Of a stretch of DNA of 64,000 nt, positions 47,738 to 56,593 are shown piece after piece. The stretch is from Pseudomonadota bacterium (GTDB taxonomy: Bacteria > Pseudomonadota > Gammaproteobacteria > Steroidobacterales > Woeseiaceae), in assembly GCA_027618995.1 (NCBI GenBank), contig JAQCGO010000004.1, positions 62,001 to 126,000 of the forward strand, given 5' to 3'. How positions within the stretch are numbered: position 1 is the first letter of the stretch; each line of letters starts with the position of its first letter. Both the position numbers and the translations under genes were made by a program. Below the pieces are notes generated by a model. It did no database searches. It worked only from the letters and a program-made list of their open reading frames with translations, and was not told the DNA's origin.

Positions 47738-48540
47738 CTATTTCGATTTTTCGCGGTTCGCCACAGGAACGGATTTTGGATCGGCGCCGGGCCAGTCGGC
47801 CCACCACGAACGAAAACGCCGCCATTCATCGTCCAGGAATGCCTCTTGTTCTGCAGTTAAAGCATCACTCTGGTTGATGTTATGTGTGTATTCCAAATTA
47901 CCTTCCAGCACCATCAGCCGCTTGTAGAAAAGTACGAGATCCGGGCCTTCATCCAATTTTGACAAAGTCATCAATGCTGCTTCAAGTTCGGTGGCCAGTC
48001 GCAAGGCGTCACTATCGCCGGCGGCGGCAAGCTCGCATAAGTTAATCAGGCGCAGGACCTCTCGCGGCAATGCGTTACCGACACCGGTGATAGCCCCTTG
48101 AGCTGCACAATTCACGTAGCCATGCACGACCTGCGTATCAACACCGACCATCAGGATTAGCTCCGGGTCGGTACCGGTAATATGTTTTGCTGCGTAACTG
48201 AGGCCTTTCGCACCGCCAAATTCCTTGAAGCCGACCAGGTTGCTGTGTTCGCGGCGAAGATCGAAAAACAAGTCTGTTCTTGTTTCAAAACCGTAGTAGG
48301 GGCTGTTGTAAATCACCGCGGGAAGGTTGCCTGCTGCCGCCAAAACCGCGGCGAAGTGGGTGCGCTGAGCGGCCTCTGAGGTGGTCCGGGAGAGCACGCG
48401 TGGGATAACCATCAGTCCTGCAGCACCACTTTCTCTCGCGTGCCTTGTCAGTCGCACTGCGCCTGCCGTGTTTTGCGCCCCTGTGCCGACGATCACCGGT
48501 ACCCCGGCTGCAATCATCGCGCTGACACCCTGCTCACGTT
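47738..48540 (-). pseudogene. Dihydrodipicolinate synthase-family protein, 5'-truncated
   Basis: A frame of about 260-265 codons from the DapA/NanA aldolase family. The active-site tyrosine region IYNSPYYGFETR and the Schiff-base lysine in VGFKEFGGAKG are present, but the first barrel strands and the usual T-P-F and GTTGE region are missing: the frame enters the family at [12 protein letters not shown]. The first ATG in frame is at 48517. Upstream at 48541 the sequence switches to a plus-strand DUF3604 fragment. The TIM barrel cannot be complete, so it is probably inactive. Confidence 0.75.
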
Positions 48541-48542
48541 GC

Positions 48543-48863
48543 TACGAGAAAATTTATGACGTTGGGTGGTCAGGCGATCGACAGCCAGACGCTGACGGCA
48601 AACTGCCCCCAGTAGGCAACACCGTCAATATCGCGAATGCCTCATACACCAACACGATCGGCAGTGCTGAGTTGAGAACGGTTTGGACGGATCCGGATTT
48701 CGATGTCACCGAGAACGCATTCTATTATTTGCGGGTGCTTGAAATTCCGACTCCACGGTGGTCAACCTACGATGCGAAGGCGCTCGGAATAGAGCCGCCT
48801 GCTGCCTTCCCGGCGACGATTCAGGAGCGAGCCTGGACTTCACCGATATGGTACACGCCGTAG
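48543..48863 (+). pseudogene. DUF3604 protein, C-terminal remnant
   Basis: About 106 codons with the conserved C-terminus of DUF3604 proteins: [55 protein letters not shown] and the end [10 protein letters not shown]. Full proteins have about 600-700 residues. The fragment starts abruptly at 48543, head-to-head with the truncated aldolase. The open frame extends upstream to 48381 but that part is antisense to the aldolase. Confidence 0.85.
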
Positions 48864-49099
48864 GTTTTATTCATGCTGTGTGTGGCGAAAACGGTCCGGG
48901 CGATGCGCTGCGGCTTTCTCATTTTATAGACCCCTAGTGTACCAGCCGGAGGATAGGTCGCCTTAAAGCTGACTTGCAATAAATTTTCCAAGAATGGGAT
49001 TCAATTTCAACTCGCACCCACAATATTTGAGGTTCCTTTATTGACCTGCCTGAACTATCGTCCTCTTTACTCCATCCTCCAATCCCCTCAGCAAACACC

Positions 49100-50389
49100 G
49101 TGACCAGCAAAACCAAACCGGATCTCTTCGAAGGCTACGCAACCTCGCCCGTCCCGCCTCATATCCGGGTAAACGGTTATCGCATTGCGTTGATCAACTG
49201 CGGCCTGGCGCTGTCCCTGTCGGGCCTGGTCCTCGGCGTCGAGTTGGGTGCGAACCTCGGGCTCACGAGGAGCACGGTCGCGTTCGTTGCGGGCGGCATT
49301 GTGCTCGCATTGATCGCCGGGATCACTGGCTATGTCGGGGTCAAAGTGCGCATGAGTTCGTACATGATCATTCGCTACGCGTTCGGCTCGCGTGGCTCAA
49401 ATATCGTGAATTTGTGCATGGCCGTTTCGCTGCTCGGCTGGTTCGGCGTCATGGCATCGCTGTTCGCGCAGGCCGCAGCCGAGCTGTGGACTGCCCTCAC
49501 CGGCATCGCCTTGCCTGAATGGATGTTCATCGTGGCCGGCGGTGTGTTGATGACGGCAGGCGCCATGCGTGGCTTCCGGTCGCTGAAGTTCCTGTCGGTG
49601 CTGCTCGTACCGGTGCAACTACTGGTGCTCCTTTGGCTGGTGCAGATCATGCTGACTGGCACCAGCTTTGCCGAACTGCTGCAGGTCGAGCCGGCTGGAG
49701 GTATCACGATCGGCGATGCCGTGTCGGCGGTCATTGGCGGCTGGATCGTCGGCGCCGTCTGCCAGCCGGACCTGACACGCTATGGCAAAACCTTCGCCGA
49801 CTCGGCCATCGCCGCTGCGATTCCTTTCTTTATCGCAGGCTCCTTTATATACGTGGTCGCCGCGATGACGGGGCTCTGGTCTGGCGAAAGCGACCTGTTG
49901 CCGGTGATGATTGCGCTCGGCATGGGCGCTGCTGCCTTCGTCTTCGTGCTGTTCTCGAGCTGGATTACCAACGCGATGAACCTGTACGGCTGTTCGCTGA
50001 GTATCAATGCCGTATTCCGCAACCTGCGTGAATGGCATATCGCGGTCGCATCCGGCATGCTCGGCACCGCCCTGGCGTTGGCCGGTATCCTGGATCGATT
50101 CGTAGATTTCGTATTTTCCCTCGGTGTACTTTTTACGCCGGTCGCTGGTATCTACATCGTCGACTTCTTTTGTTTTCGTCGCGACCTCTACCTGAGCGGC
50201 AATACCGAAGTCGAGCGTGCCTTCTCCGTGCCCGCCTTTGTGGCATGGATCGCCGGCATCGGTGTCGCCGTCGCAGCCGGCAAGGGGTGGTTCACATTGA
50301 CGGGCACGGCGGCCATTGATTCGCTGCTGGTCACCTCACTGCTGTTTTGGACGATCGAGTATTCCCTGAAAAGGTCGACGCTTAAATGA
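49100..50389 (+). CDS. NCS1 (cytosine permease-like) transporter
   Basis: A 429-residue inner-membrane protein with about 12 helices. The family segments SSYMIIRYAFGSRGS and VCQPDLTRYGKT match the CodB branch of nucleobase-cation symporters. The GTG start lies 236 bp after the DUF3604 remnant; TTGACC near 49043 may be part of its promoter. Its stop overlaps the hydantoinase-like start (ATGA), so a nucleobase or hydantoin-like compound is the likely substrate. Confidence 0.88.
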   Translation: MTSKTKPDLFEGYATSPVPPHIRVNGYRIALINCGLALSLSGLVLGVELGANLGLTRSTVAFVAGGIVLALIAGITGYVGVKVRMSSYMIIRYAFGSRGSNIVNLCMAVSLLGWFGVMASLFAQAAAELWTALTGIALPEWMFIVAGGVLMTAGAMRGFRSLKFLSVLLVPVQLLVLLWLVQIMLTGTSFAELLQVEPAGGITIGDAVSAVIGGWIVGAVCQPDLTRYGKTFADSAIAAAIPFFIAGSFIYVVAAMTGLWSGESDLLPVMIALGMGAAAFVFVLFSSWITNAMNLYGCSLSINAVFRNLREWHIAVASGMLGTALALAGILDRFVDFVFSLGVLFTPVAGIYIVDFFCFRRDLYLSGNTEVERAFSVPAFVAWIAGIGVAVAAGKGWFTLTGTAAIDSLLVTSLLFWTIEYSLKRSTLK

Positions 50390-51927
50390 GGCTGGGCATC
50401 GACGTCGGTGGCACGCATACCGATGCGGTCATCATGACGGGCAGTGAGATTATCGGCAGCCACAAAGCTCTGACGACTCCGGATATCATCGGCGGCATCG
50501 TCGAAGCACTCGCCGAAGTATTGCGGCAGTCGGACTGCAAGGCGGCGGCCATCGAGTGCGTGATGATCGGCACGACGCAGTTCACGAACGCCGTCGTGGC
50601 GCGGCGCGGATTGCAGCGAACCCTCGCCGCAAGGATCAGCCTTCCCGGCGGCTCGGCAGTGCCGCCGCTATCCGGCTGGCCACGCGATCTCGCGGCCGCG
50701 ATAAACGGCGGTTATCAATTTCTGCATGGTGGGATCGAATACGACGGCCGTGAATTCTGCTCCATGGACGAGCGGGAAATAGCCGCGCTGGTGGCAAAGT
50801 TGCAGGAAGAAAAAGTAAAGCAGGTCGCCATCACCAGCCCGTTTTCTCCATTGACGCCCGCTCATGAAGAGCGCCTTGCCGCGGCGATTCGCAAGGCGAT
50901 TCCGGATGCGGGCATCACCTGCTCTCATGAAATCGGCGGCCTCGGTCTGCTGGACCGCGAGAACGCCGCCATCCTCAACGTCGCGCTCTTGCCCTTGGCC
51001 AGTCACGTGGTTACCGCGCTGGAAGCGGCAGTGCGAAAGGTCGGTATCGCCGCGCCAGTCTTCATCAGCCAGAACGATGGCACCCTGATGGATGCCAGCA
51101 CCGCGCGACACTACCCGGTGATGTCGTTCTCCTCTGGGCCCACTAACTCGATGCGCGGTGCGCTCTGCCTGTCCGGGGTCAGGGACGCGATCGTCGCCGA
51201 CGTTGGCGGAACGACGACCGACATCGGCATGTTGAGCGACGGCTTCCCACGGCCCTCGGGCGCCGAAGTGGAGATCGGCGGCGTCAGGACCAATTTGCGC
51301 ATGCCCGACGTGTTGTCGATCGGCCTCGGCGGCGGCAGCCTGGTGCGCGATGGCGGCGCACGCATCGGGCCGGACTCGGTGGGTCATGACCTCGTGACCC
51401 AGGGCTTGGCATTCGGCGGTGGGGTAATGACGACTTCGGACATCGGCATCGCGGCGGGGCTCGCAAAGTTCGGCGACCCTTCCCTGGTTCGGATCGAAGA
51501 GCGTGTGGTGAAGACGGCGCTTGCGACCATCCGCACCATGCTTGCCGAGGCCATCGACCAGGTGAAGACGAGTGCGGACGCGCTGCCACTGATCGTGGTC
51601 GGCGGCGGCGCCTTCCTGGTGCCGGACGACCTTCCCGGCATCTCCGTGGTCATTAAGCCGCCGAAAAGTGCCGTGGCCAATGCGGTCGGCGCTGCACTCG
51701 CCCAGGTCGGTGGAGAAGCCGAGCTTATTTATTCACGCAGCGGCGAAGATCGCCGCAAGGCGCACGAGCGGGTCAGGCAACTGGCCTGCGAAAAGGCGAT
51801 CTCCATGGGCGCCATCAAGGAGACCGTGCAAATCATCAGCATCGAGGAAACGCGGCTCGCTTACATGGCCGACGACAGTGTCAGGCTGAGGGCTAAAGCG
51901 GTTGGCGACCTGCGGATTGCATCATGA
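50386..51927 (+). CDS. Hydantoinase/oxoprolinase-family protein (HyuA-like, short)
   Basis: A 513-residue ASKHA-fold protein. The ATP-binding start is RLGIDVGGTHTDAVI, with IGTTQFTNAVV and DVGGTTTDIGML further in. It is shorter than classical ATP-dependent hydantoinases (about 690 residues) and matches the short type that pairs with DUF917, as here. It would hydrolyse a cyclic amide using ATP; the substrate is not known. Start and stop both overlap neighbours (ATGA), so the three genes are one operon. Confidence 0.87.
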   Translation: MRLGIDVGGTHTDAVIMTGSEIIGSHKALTTPDIIGGIVEALAEVLRQSDCKAAAIECVMIGTTQFTNAVVARRGLQRTLAARISLPGGSAVPPLSGWPRDLAAAINGGYQFLHGGIEYDGREFCSMDEREIAALVAKLQEEKVKQVAITSPFSPLTPAHEERLAAAIRKAIPDAGITCSHEIGGLGLLDRENAAILNVALLPLASHVVTALEAAVRKVGIAAPVFISQNDGTLMDASTARHYPVMSFSSGPTNSMRGALCLSGVRDAIVADVGGTTTDIGMLSDGFPRPSGAEVEIGGVRTNLRMPDVLSIGLGGGSLVRDGGARIGPDSVGHDLVTQGLAFGGGVMTTSDIGIAAGLAKFGDPSLVRIEERVVKTALATIRTMLAEAIDQVKTSADALPLIVVGGGAFLVPDDLPGISVVIKPPKSAVANAVGAALAQVGGEAELIYSRSGEDRRKAHERVRQLACEKAISMGAIKETVQIISIEETRLAYMADDSVRLRAKAVGDLRIAS

Positions 51928-53018
51928 AACGTTCAATGAAAATCGACAGGGACAATCTCGACGACCTCGCGCTCGGCACCGCCTTCATCTCGACGGGCGG
52001 CGGCGGCGACCCGTATCTCTGTCAACTGGCTCTGCATGCGGCCATTGCGGAAAAAGGCCCGGTGCAGCTGATCGATCCGGACGACCTCGATGACGACGCC
52101 ACGATCATGTCCATGGGCGGCGTCGGCGCGCCGATGATCGGCTCAGAGAAACTCCCGAACGGCTTCGAAGGCGTCTACGCCGTCCGCAAGCTGGAGGAAT
52201 ATCTAGGGATCAAGTGCGACGCGCTGATCGCCGCTGAAATCGGCGGCGGCAACGGCCTGGTGCCGCTGCTCACCGGCCTCCACATGGGCTTGCCGGTCGT
52301 CGATGCCGACGGCATGGGCCGCGCCTACCCGGCCACGCAGATGGAGACTTTCAGCATCTACGGCATTTCGGCAACGCCGATGGCCGCAGTCGACGAATTC
52401 GGCAATGGTGCCGTCATCACCACCGACGACTCGACCACCGCGGAACGCATCTTGCGCCAGGTCAGCCTGGCAATGGGTGGCCAATGCACCGCGGCCGACC
52501 ACACCATGACCGGCAGGGACGTCAGGAACTACGCTATCAGGAACACGGTCAGTTTGTCGGTGGAGCTGGGCCGCGTGGTGCGCCGCTCGAAAGATTTCGC
52601 CGGCTTACTGGAAGCGACCGGTCCTTTGCTGGTCGACGCCGGCTACGGCGCGCCCGTCAATCTCTTCGAAGGCAAGGTGATCGACCTGCACCGGGAAATG
52701 GTTGGTGGTTACGACGTCGGTGAATTCGTGATCGCCAGTTTCGACGATAGTCAGCAGATGACCATCAAGGTGCAGAACGAATACCTGATCGCCATCGTGA
52801 ACGGTCAGTGCATCGCAACGGTACCGGATCTTATCTGTGTCGTCGATCGCGAAACGCTGCTGCCGATTACGTCCGAACGATTGCGCTACGGACTGCGTAT
52901 CGGCGTGATCGGCATCCCGGCACCGGCGCTGTACAAAACGCCCGAGGCGATGGCTTTCACCGATCCCAGGGCATTCGGCTTCGATATCGACTATACGGAG
53001 ATGGCTGGGACGGATTAA
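51924..53018 (+). CDS. DUF917 domain protein
   Basis: A 364-residue cytoplasmic protein with the DUF917 start FISTGGGGDPYL and the central EIGGGNGLVPLL. DUF917 proteins occur beside hydantoinase-like genes and are thought to act with them as a partner subunit or enzyme. It overlaps the preceding gene by 4 bases and the convergent oxidoreductase by 4 bases at the stops. Confidence 0.85.
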   Translation: MKRSMKIDRDNLDDLALGTAFISTGGGGDPYLCQLALHAAIAEKGPVQLIDPDDLDDDATIMSMGGVGAPMIGSEKLPNGFEGVYAVRKLEEYLGIKCDALIAAEIGGGNGLVPLLTGLHMGLPVVDADGMGRAYPATQMETFSIYGISATPMAAVDEFGNGAVITTDDSTTAERILRQVSLAMGGQCTAADHTMTGRDVRNYAIRNTVSLSVELGRVVRRSKDFAGLLEATGPLLVDAGYGAPVNLFEGKVIDLHREMVGGYDVGEFVIASFDDSQQMTIKVQNEYLIAIVNGQCIATVPDLICVVDRETLLPITSERLRYGLRIGVIGIPAPALYKTPEAMAFTDPRAFGFDIDYTEMAGTD

Positions 53019-54607
53019 CGTCTTTTCCGCAAATCCTTGATCACCCGCATGGCGCCGTTATGACCTGGCGCGCCACTGACCGCGCCGCCAGGATGTGATC
53101 CGGAACCGCACAGGTAAAGTCCCTTCAACGGCGTTCGATATTTGGCAGCGCTCGGGTGTGGGCGGAGGCTGAATATCTGGTCCAGGTCGTGACGCCCGTG
53201 AAAAATATCTCCTTCGGTCAGGCCAAAAACACGCTCGAGATCGAGCGGTGTCAGAACTTGTCGCCCCACGATCAGCGATTTGATATTGGGCATGTAGCGG
53301 GCGAGGTAGTCGATGATGTCGTCGCCAACACGGTCCCGAATATCGTCCCACTGCTGGTTGTCTGCAAGCTTGTAAGGATAGTACTTGCACAAAATGCTCA
53401 TGACATGATGCCCATCCGGAGCCAGGCTATCGTCCAAGGTCGAGGGAATCACGATATCGAGACGGGGTTCTTCCGGCAAACGGCCTGCTTTGGCCGAATG
53501 GTAATTCTTCTCCATCACATCCATGGGCGGGTATATGACTATGGAACACTGGTGCTGGGGACGTATCCCTGCTCCGGGGTAATCGCGAAGCTCAGGCAGG
53601 CCGTTTAGGGCCAGATTCATCCGCAGTGAGGCGTGACCCATGCGCAGATGACTGATGTCGTCCACAAATGTCGCCGGCAGATGTTCCTTGTCAACGAGCT
53701 GCAGAAAGGTTCGCTTGGGATCGGCATTGGAAAGTATGGCTCGCGCCGAGATTTCTTCGCCACTACAAAGCCGCACGCCCCTGGCTCGTCCGTTCTCCAC
53801 AACAATTTTTTCTACGCCGGCGTCTGTACGAATGTCGACGCCTTGCGATCGCGCAAAAGACGCCATTGCCTGCGTTATCCGGCCCATGCCACCCCTGGCA
53901 AGACCCCAACACCCTCTTTCACCGTCGAATTCCCCAAGTGCATGATGAAAAAACGGAATCGCCGAGCCGGGATGATAAAGGCTTGCGAAATTGCCGGACA
54001 CGCAGTGCGAGGCATACATCGAATGCACCATCGGGCTCTCGAACCAGCGATCAATGATGTCCGCGGCACTACTGGTGAACATCTGCAGCAAGCGATGCCT
54101 TAGGTCCACAGACAAGCCGCGCATGTCTCGGCCGGCCTTGAGCATGCCCAATAAATCCACAATACCGCCGTTCAGTGATGGAGGCTCTCGTAACCATTGA
54201 TTGCGGATTACTGTTCCCGCTTCCTCCAGCATCGCATTGAATCTCTTGATTGCGTCGTAGTCACGGCCGGAAAACCGTCCGATTTCAGCGCGGTCGTTGG
54301 CTTCGTCTCCCGTCAGGTAAAGGTGATCTTCCCGGCAGATGTCGAGGCCACCTTTGAGGTGAATAAGTTCGTAGCCGTGCTTATGCAGTTCCAGGTCACG
54401 AATAACCTCAGGACGTAACAAGCTCACGACGTAGGAGGCTATCGAGTTTCGGTAACCGGGATAAAACTCTTCCGTGACTGCGGCACCACCGACAACGTGG
54501 CGGCGCTCCAGTACGAGGGTTCGCAGGCCGGCTTTACCGAGATAGCCTGCCGCGGTCAGGCCGTTATGGCCTGCGCCGATCACAATGGCGTCGAAATCAG
54601 TACTCAT
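53015..54607 (-). CDS. FAD-dependent oxidoreductase, PYROXD2/phytoene desaturase-like
   Basis: A 530-residue flavoprotein. The FAD Rossmann motif is VIGAGHNGLTAAGYLGKAG followed by the acidic end LVLERR, and the C-terminal FAD segment reads LYLCGSGSHPGGAVSGAPG. This is the PYROXD2/carotenoid-dehydrogenase-like group of uncertain substrate. It is 3 bp downstream of the cupin gene and convergent with the DUF917 operon, so both may belong to the same catabolic module. Confidence 0.87.
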   Translation of the reverse strand: MSTDFDAIVIGAGHNGLTAAGYLGKAGLRTLVLERRHVVGGAAVTEEFYPGYRNSIASYVVSLLRPEVIRDLELHKHGYELIHLKGGLDICREDHLYLTGDEANDRAEIGRFSGRDYDAIKRFNAMLEEAGTVIRNQWLREPPSLNGGIVDLLGMLKAGRDMRGLSVDLRHRLLQMFTSSAADIIDRWFESPMVHSMYASHCVSGNFASLYHPGSAIPFFHHALGEFDGERGCWGLARGGMGRITQAMASFARSQGVDIRTDAGVEKIVVENGRARGVRLCSGEEISARAILSNADPKRTFLQLVDKEHLPATFVDDISHLRMGHASLRMNLALNGLPELRDYPGAGIRPQHQCSIVIYPPMDVMEKNYHSAKAGRLPEEPRLDIVIPSTLDDSLAPDGHHVMSILCKYYPYKLADNQQWDDIRDRVGDDIIDYLARYMPNIKSLIVGRQVLTPLDLERVFGLTEGDIFHGRHDLDQIFSLRPHPSAAKYRTPLKGLYLCGSGSHPGGAVSGAPGHNGAMRVIKDLRKRR

Positions 54608-54610
54608 TTT

Positions 54611-54970
54611 CTACCAACGTTTGAAAGTCAGGTAGGCCTTCCGAACGGTTTGCTTCACTTCCCAAACGCCTTTGCTGTTCTCATCAAAATACACGGTATC
54701 GCCGGCGCTGATGCTTATCGTTTCGCCATCCTCCGGGTGAAACAGGGCGTGCCCTTTGACGAACGAACTGATCTCCGCATCCATGATTTGCCGCGTCCAG
54801 GTACCCGGGGTGCATTCCCAGATGCCGGCCTCCGAGCCATCTTCATGCTCATTAATAATCAGGCCGTAAAGGTGTGATACCTGCTCTGAAACAGGCAGCG
54901 CAACGGGGCCCCAGTCATCCAGTTTCGCAGTGGGGATAGCTGCTACGGATTTGATTTGTTTGATCGCCAT
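54611..54970 (-). CDS. Cupin-domain protein
   Basis: A 119-residue single-domain cupin (EutQ/DUF861-like): WECTPGTWTRQ, HALFHPEDGETISISAGD and ENSKGVWEVKQTVRKAY form the two cupin motifs. It may be a small enzyme or sensor acting with the oxidoreductase that follows 3 bp later. ATG at 54970 was preferred to a TTG at 54985. Confidence 0.78.
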   Translation of the reverse strand: MAIKQIKSVAAIPTAKLDDWGPVALPVSEQVSHLYGLIINEHEDGSEAGIWECTPGTWTRQIMDAEISSFVKGHALFHPEDGETISISAGDTVYFDENSKGVWEVKQTVRKAYLTFKRW

Positions 54971-55009
54971 TGGAGTCTCATGCAATTAATGGGAATAGTT
55001 GTCAGTACC

Positions 55010-56521
55010 TTAAGGCGCTATTACCGCCGCGCCTTTCGCAATACGCATATTCAACTCCGGCAAACCGAAGCGCTCCGTCTGCTCCGTTATCTGACGGAAG
55101 ATGTCATCCGCGGCAGGTTTGTCGCTCACCAGTTGTGGCAGGCCACTTTCCGTGAGTGGCCGGCCGTATCCCAATTCGATCGGATACAAAAGAACTTGTG
55201 CCAGCTGATTCTTCTCGAAGCGCACGTCGGCGATCACGCTCTGAAAAGTAAACGTGTTCGCATAAGACTCTGCATTCAACGGTGCCGACAAATCGGCCTC
55301 GGTGACCCGTTCCGGATGCTCCCAGTACTTCGCAAGCGTATCTTTATTGCCCTGAAAAAGATCATGCGGTAACAGTTCCTGGACATCGCTCCAGAAGAAA
55401 TTGCCGAGTCCATAAAAAATCGGCCGATAACCGCGCGCGGGTGACTTGTATATTTCTATCGGGCCGAGATTGTGGTTGCCAGTGGTCACAAACATGTCGG
55501 CACCGGAATCAATTGCATCACGAGCCAGTTGCTTCAGGAAATTCGCAGGGCCGTATGGAGCGGCCTCGTCGTCACAATCCTGCGAGCACTCATGCGCATG
55601 AATGGAAACTATGACAAAGTCAGCGTTTTGCTGCGCCGAACGAATGCTGCGATAGATCTCCGCGAGGTCGTCCGGATCCATCACGTGCTCGTGCGAATAG
55701 ACTTCGGCCTGCTGGTACTGCGTGCCAAAGAGCTCGCCTTCGGCAGGCGCTGCGTCGCAGAAATCGCCGAATAGCGCGCACTGAACACGACCCAGCGGCT
55801 CGATGGCCGATTCCGGCACATTGACCACTTCGGTCAAGTGCAATCCGCTTAAGCCTGGGCGCCCTGGTGAGGCGCCGGCCGCCGGTAGTGATTCGCTGGT
55901 CGGTCGAAATGTGGACGCCAACGATACCAGTGCGACTCTGCCTCTTGAGCTCTCATAGTATTGTGGCGCCCGCGCAAGTCCGTGCGTCTCGCCGACGCCG
56001 GCGTGATGAATGCCGGCTGCGTCCAGCCATTTGCTGGTTTCCCGCATGCCTTCGAGGCCCCAATCCTGCGCATGATTATTGGCGCGTGAGACGAGAGTAA
56101 AGCCCATTGCCTTGAGGTCATGGGCGACCTCAGGCAGGGCAGACACGGTCCAGTCGCCGTCAAACGAATAGGGTGAGCCGGTAAACGATCGTGGATCAAA
56201 AATCGTCGTTTCGAGATTTCCGTAGGTGGCGTCCGAGCGACTGAAGATATCCAGCACTGCCTTGAAGTTGGGCAGTCTGTTTGCGTATTGCGAAAGCGGG
56301 CGTGAGATTATCAGGTCGCCAACAGCGGCGACCGCAAAACCGTCCGGTACATTGGAATGCAGCTCGGTGTCTACGGGTCTCTTCGGGTCAAACAGCGAAA
56401 CATCTTTGGGGACCGGATCGCCGGGCCCGAAGATGGTCTCTTGTGCCGTGACCGCCAGGCTGGTAACCGCGAGGGCAACAAGGCTTGCAAACAGCAGCGT
56501 GTATTTAGTTCCGATACTCAA
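55010..56521 (-). CDS. CapA-family protein (secreted)
   Basis: A 503-residue exported protein with a signal peptide (residues 8-26). The calcineurin-like CapA/PGA_cap fold is shown by AVGDLIISRPL, SRANNHAQDWGLEGM, VSIHAHECSQD and TTGNHNLGPIEIYK. CapA proteins bind to or process poly-gamma-glutamate or act as metallophosphatases; no capB or capC is near, so poly-gamma-glutamate synthesis is not supported. It stands 40 bp from the cupin gene and 70 bp from DUF5916, all on the same strand. Confidence 0.85.
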   Translation of the reverse strand: MSIGTKYTLLFASLVALAVTSLAVTAQETIFGPGDPVPKDVSLFDPKRPVDTELHSNVPDGFAVAAVGDLIISRPLSQYANRLPNFKAVLDIFSRSDATYGNLETTIFDPRSFTGSPYSFDGDWTVSALPEVAHDLKAMGFTLVSRANNHAQDWGLEGMRETSKWLDAAGIHHAGVGETHGLARAPQYYESSRGRVALVSLASTFRPTSESLPAAGASPGRPGLSGLHLTEVVNVPESAIEPLGRVQCALFGDFCDAAPAEGELFGTQYQQAEVYSHEHVMDPDDLAEIYRSIRSAQQNADFVIVSIHAHECSQDCDDEAAPYGPANFLKQLARDAIDSGADMFVTTGNHNLGPIEIYKSPARGYRPIFYGLGNFFWSDVQELLPHDLFQGNKDTLAKYWEHPERVTEADLSAPLNAESYANTFTFQSVIADVRFEKNQLAQVLLYPIELGYGRPLTESGLPQLVSDKPAADDIFRQITEQTERFGLPELNMRIAKGAAVIAP

Positions 56522-56593
56522 ATTTGGCTCCAGCGTTGCGATTGAAAATTGCTGCCGCCGACCGGCTTGACAATATTACAGGAAAGGCCGTTG

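Noticed and set aside
55010-56521. Poly-gamma-glutamate capsule locus
   Set aside because: Only a CapA-like gene is present, without capB or capC.
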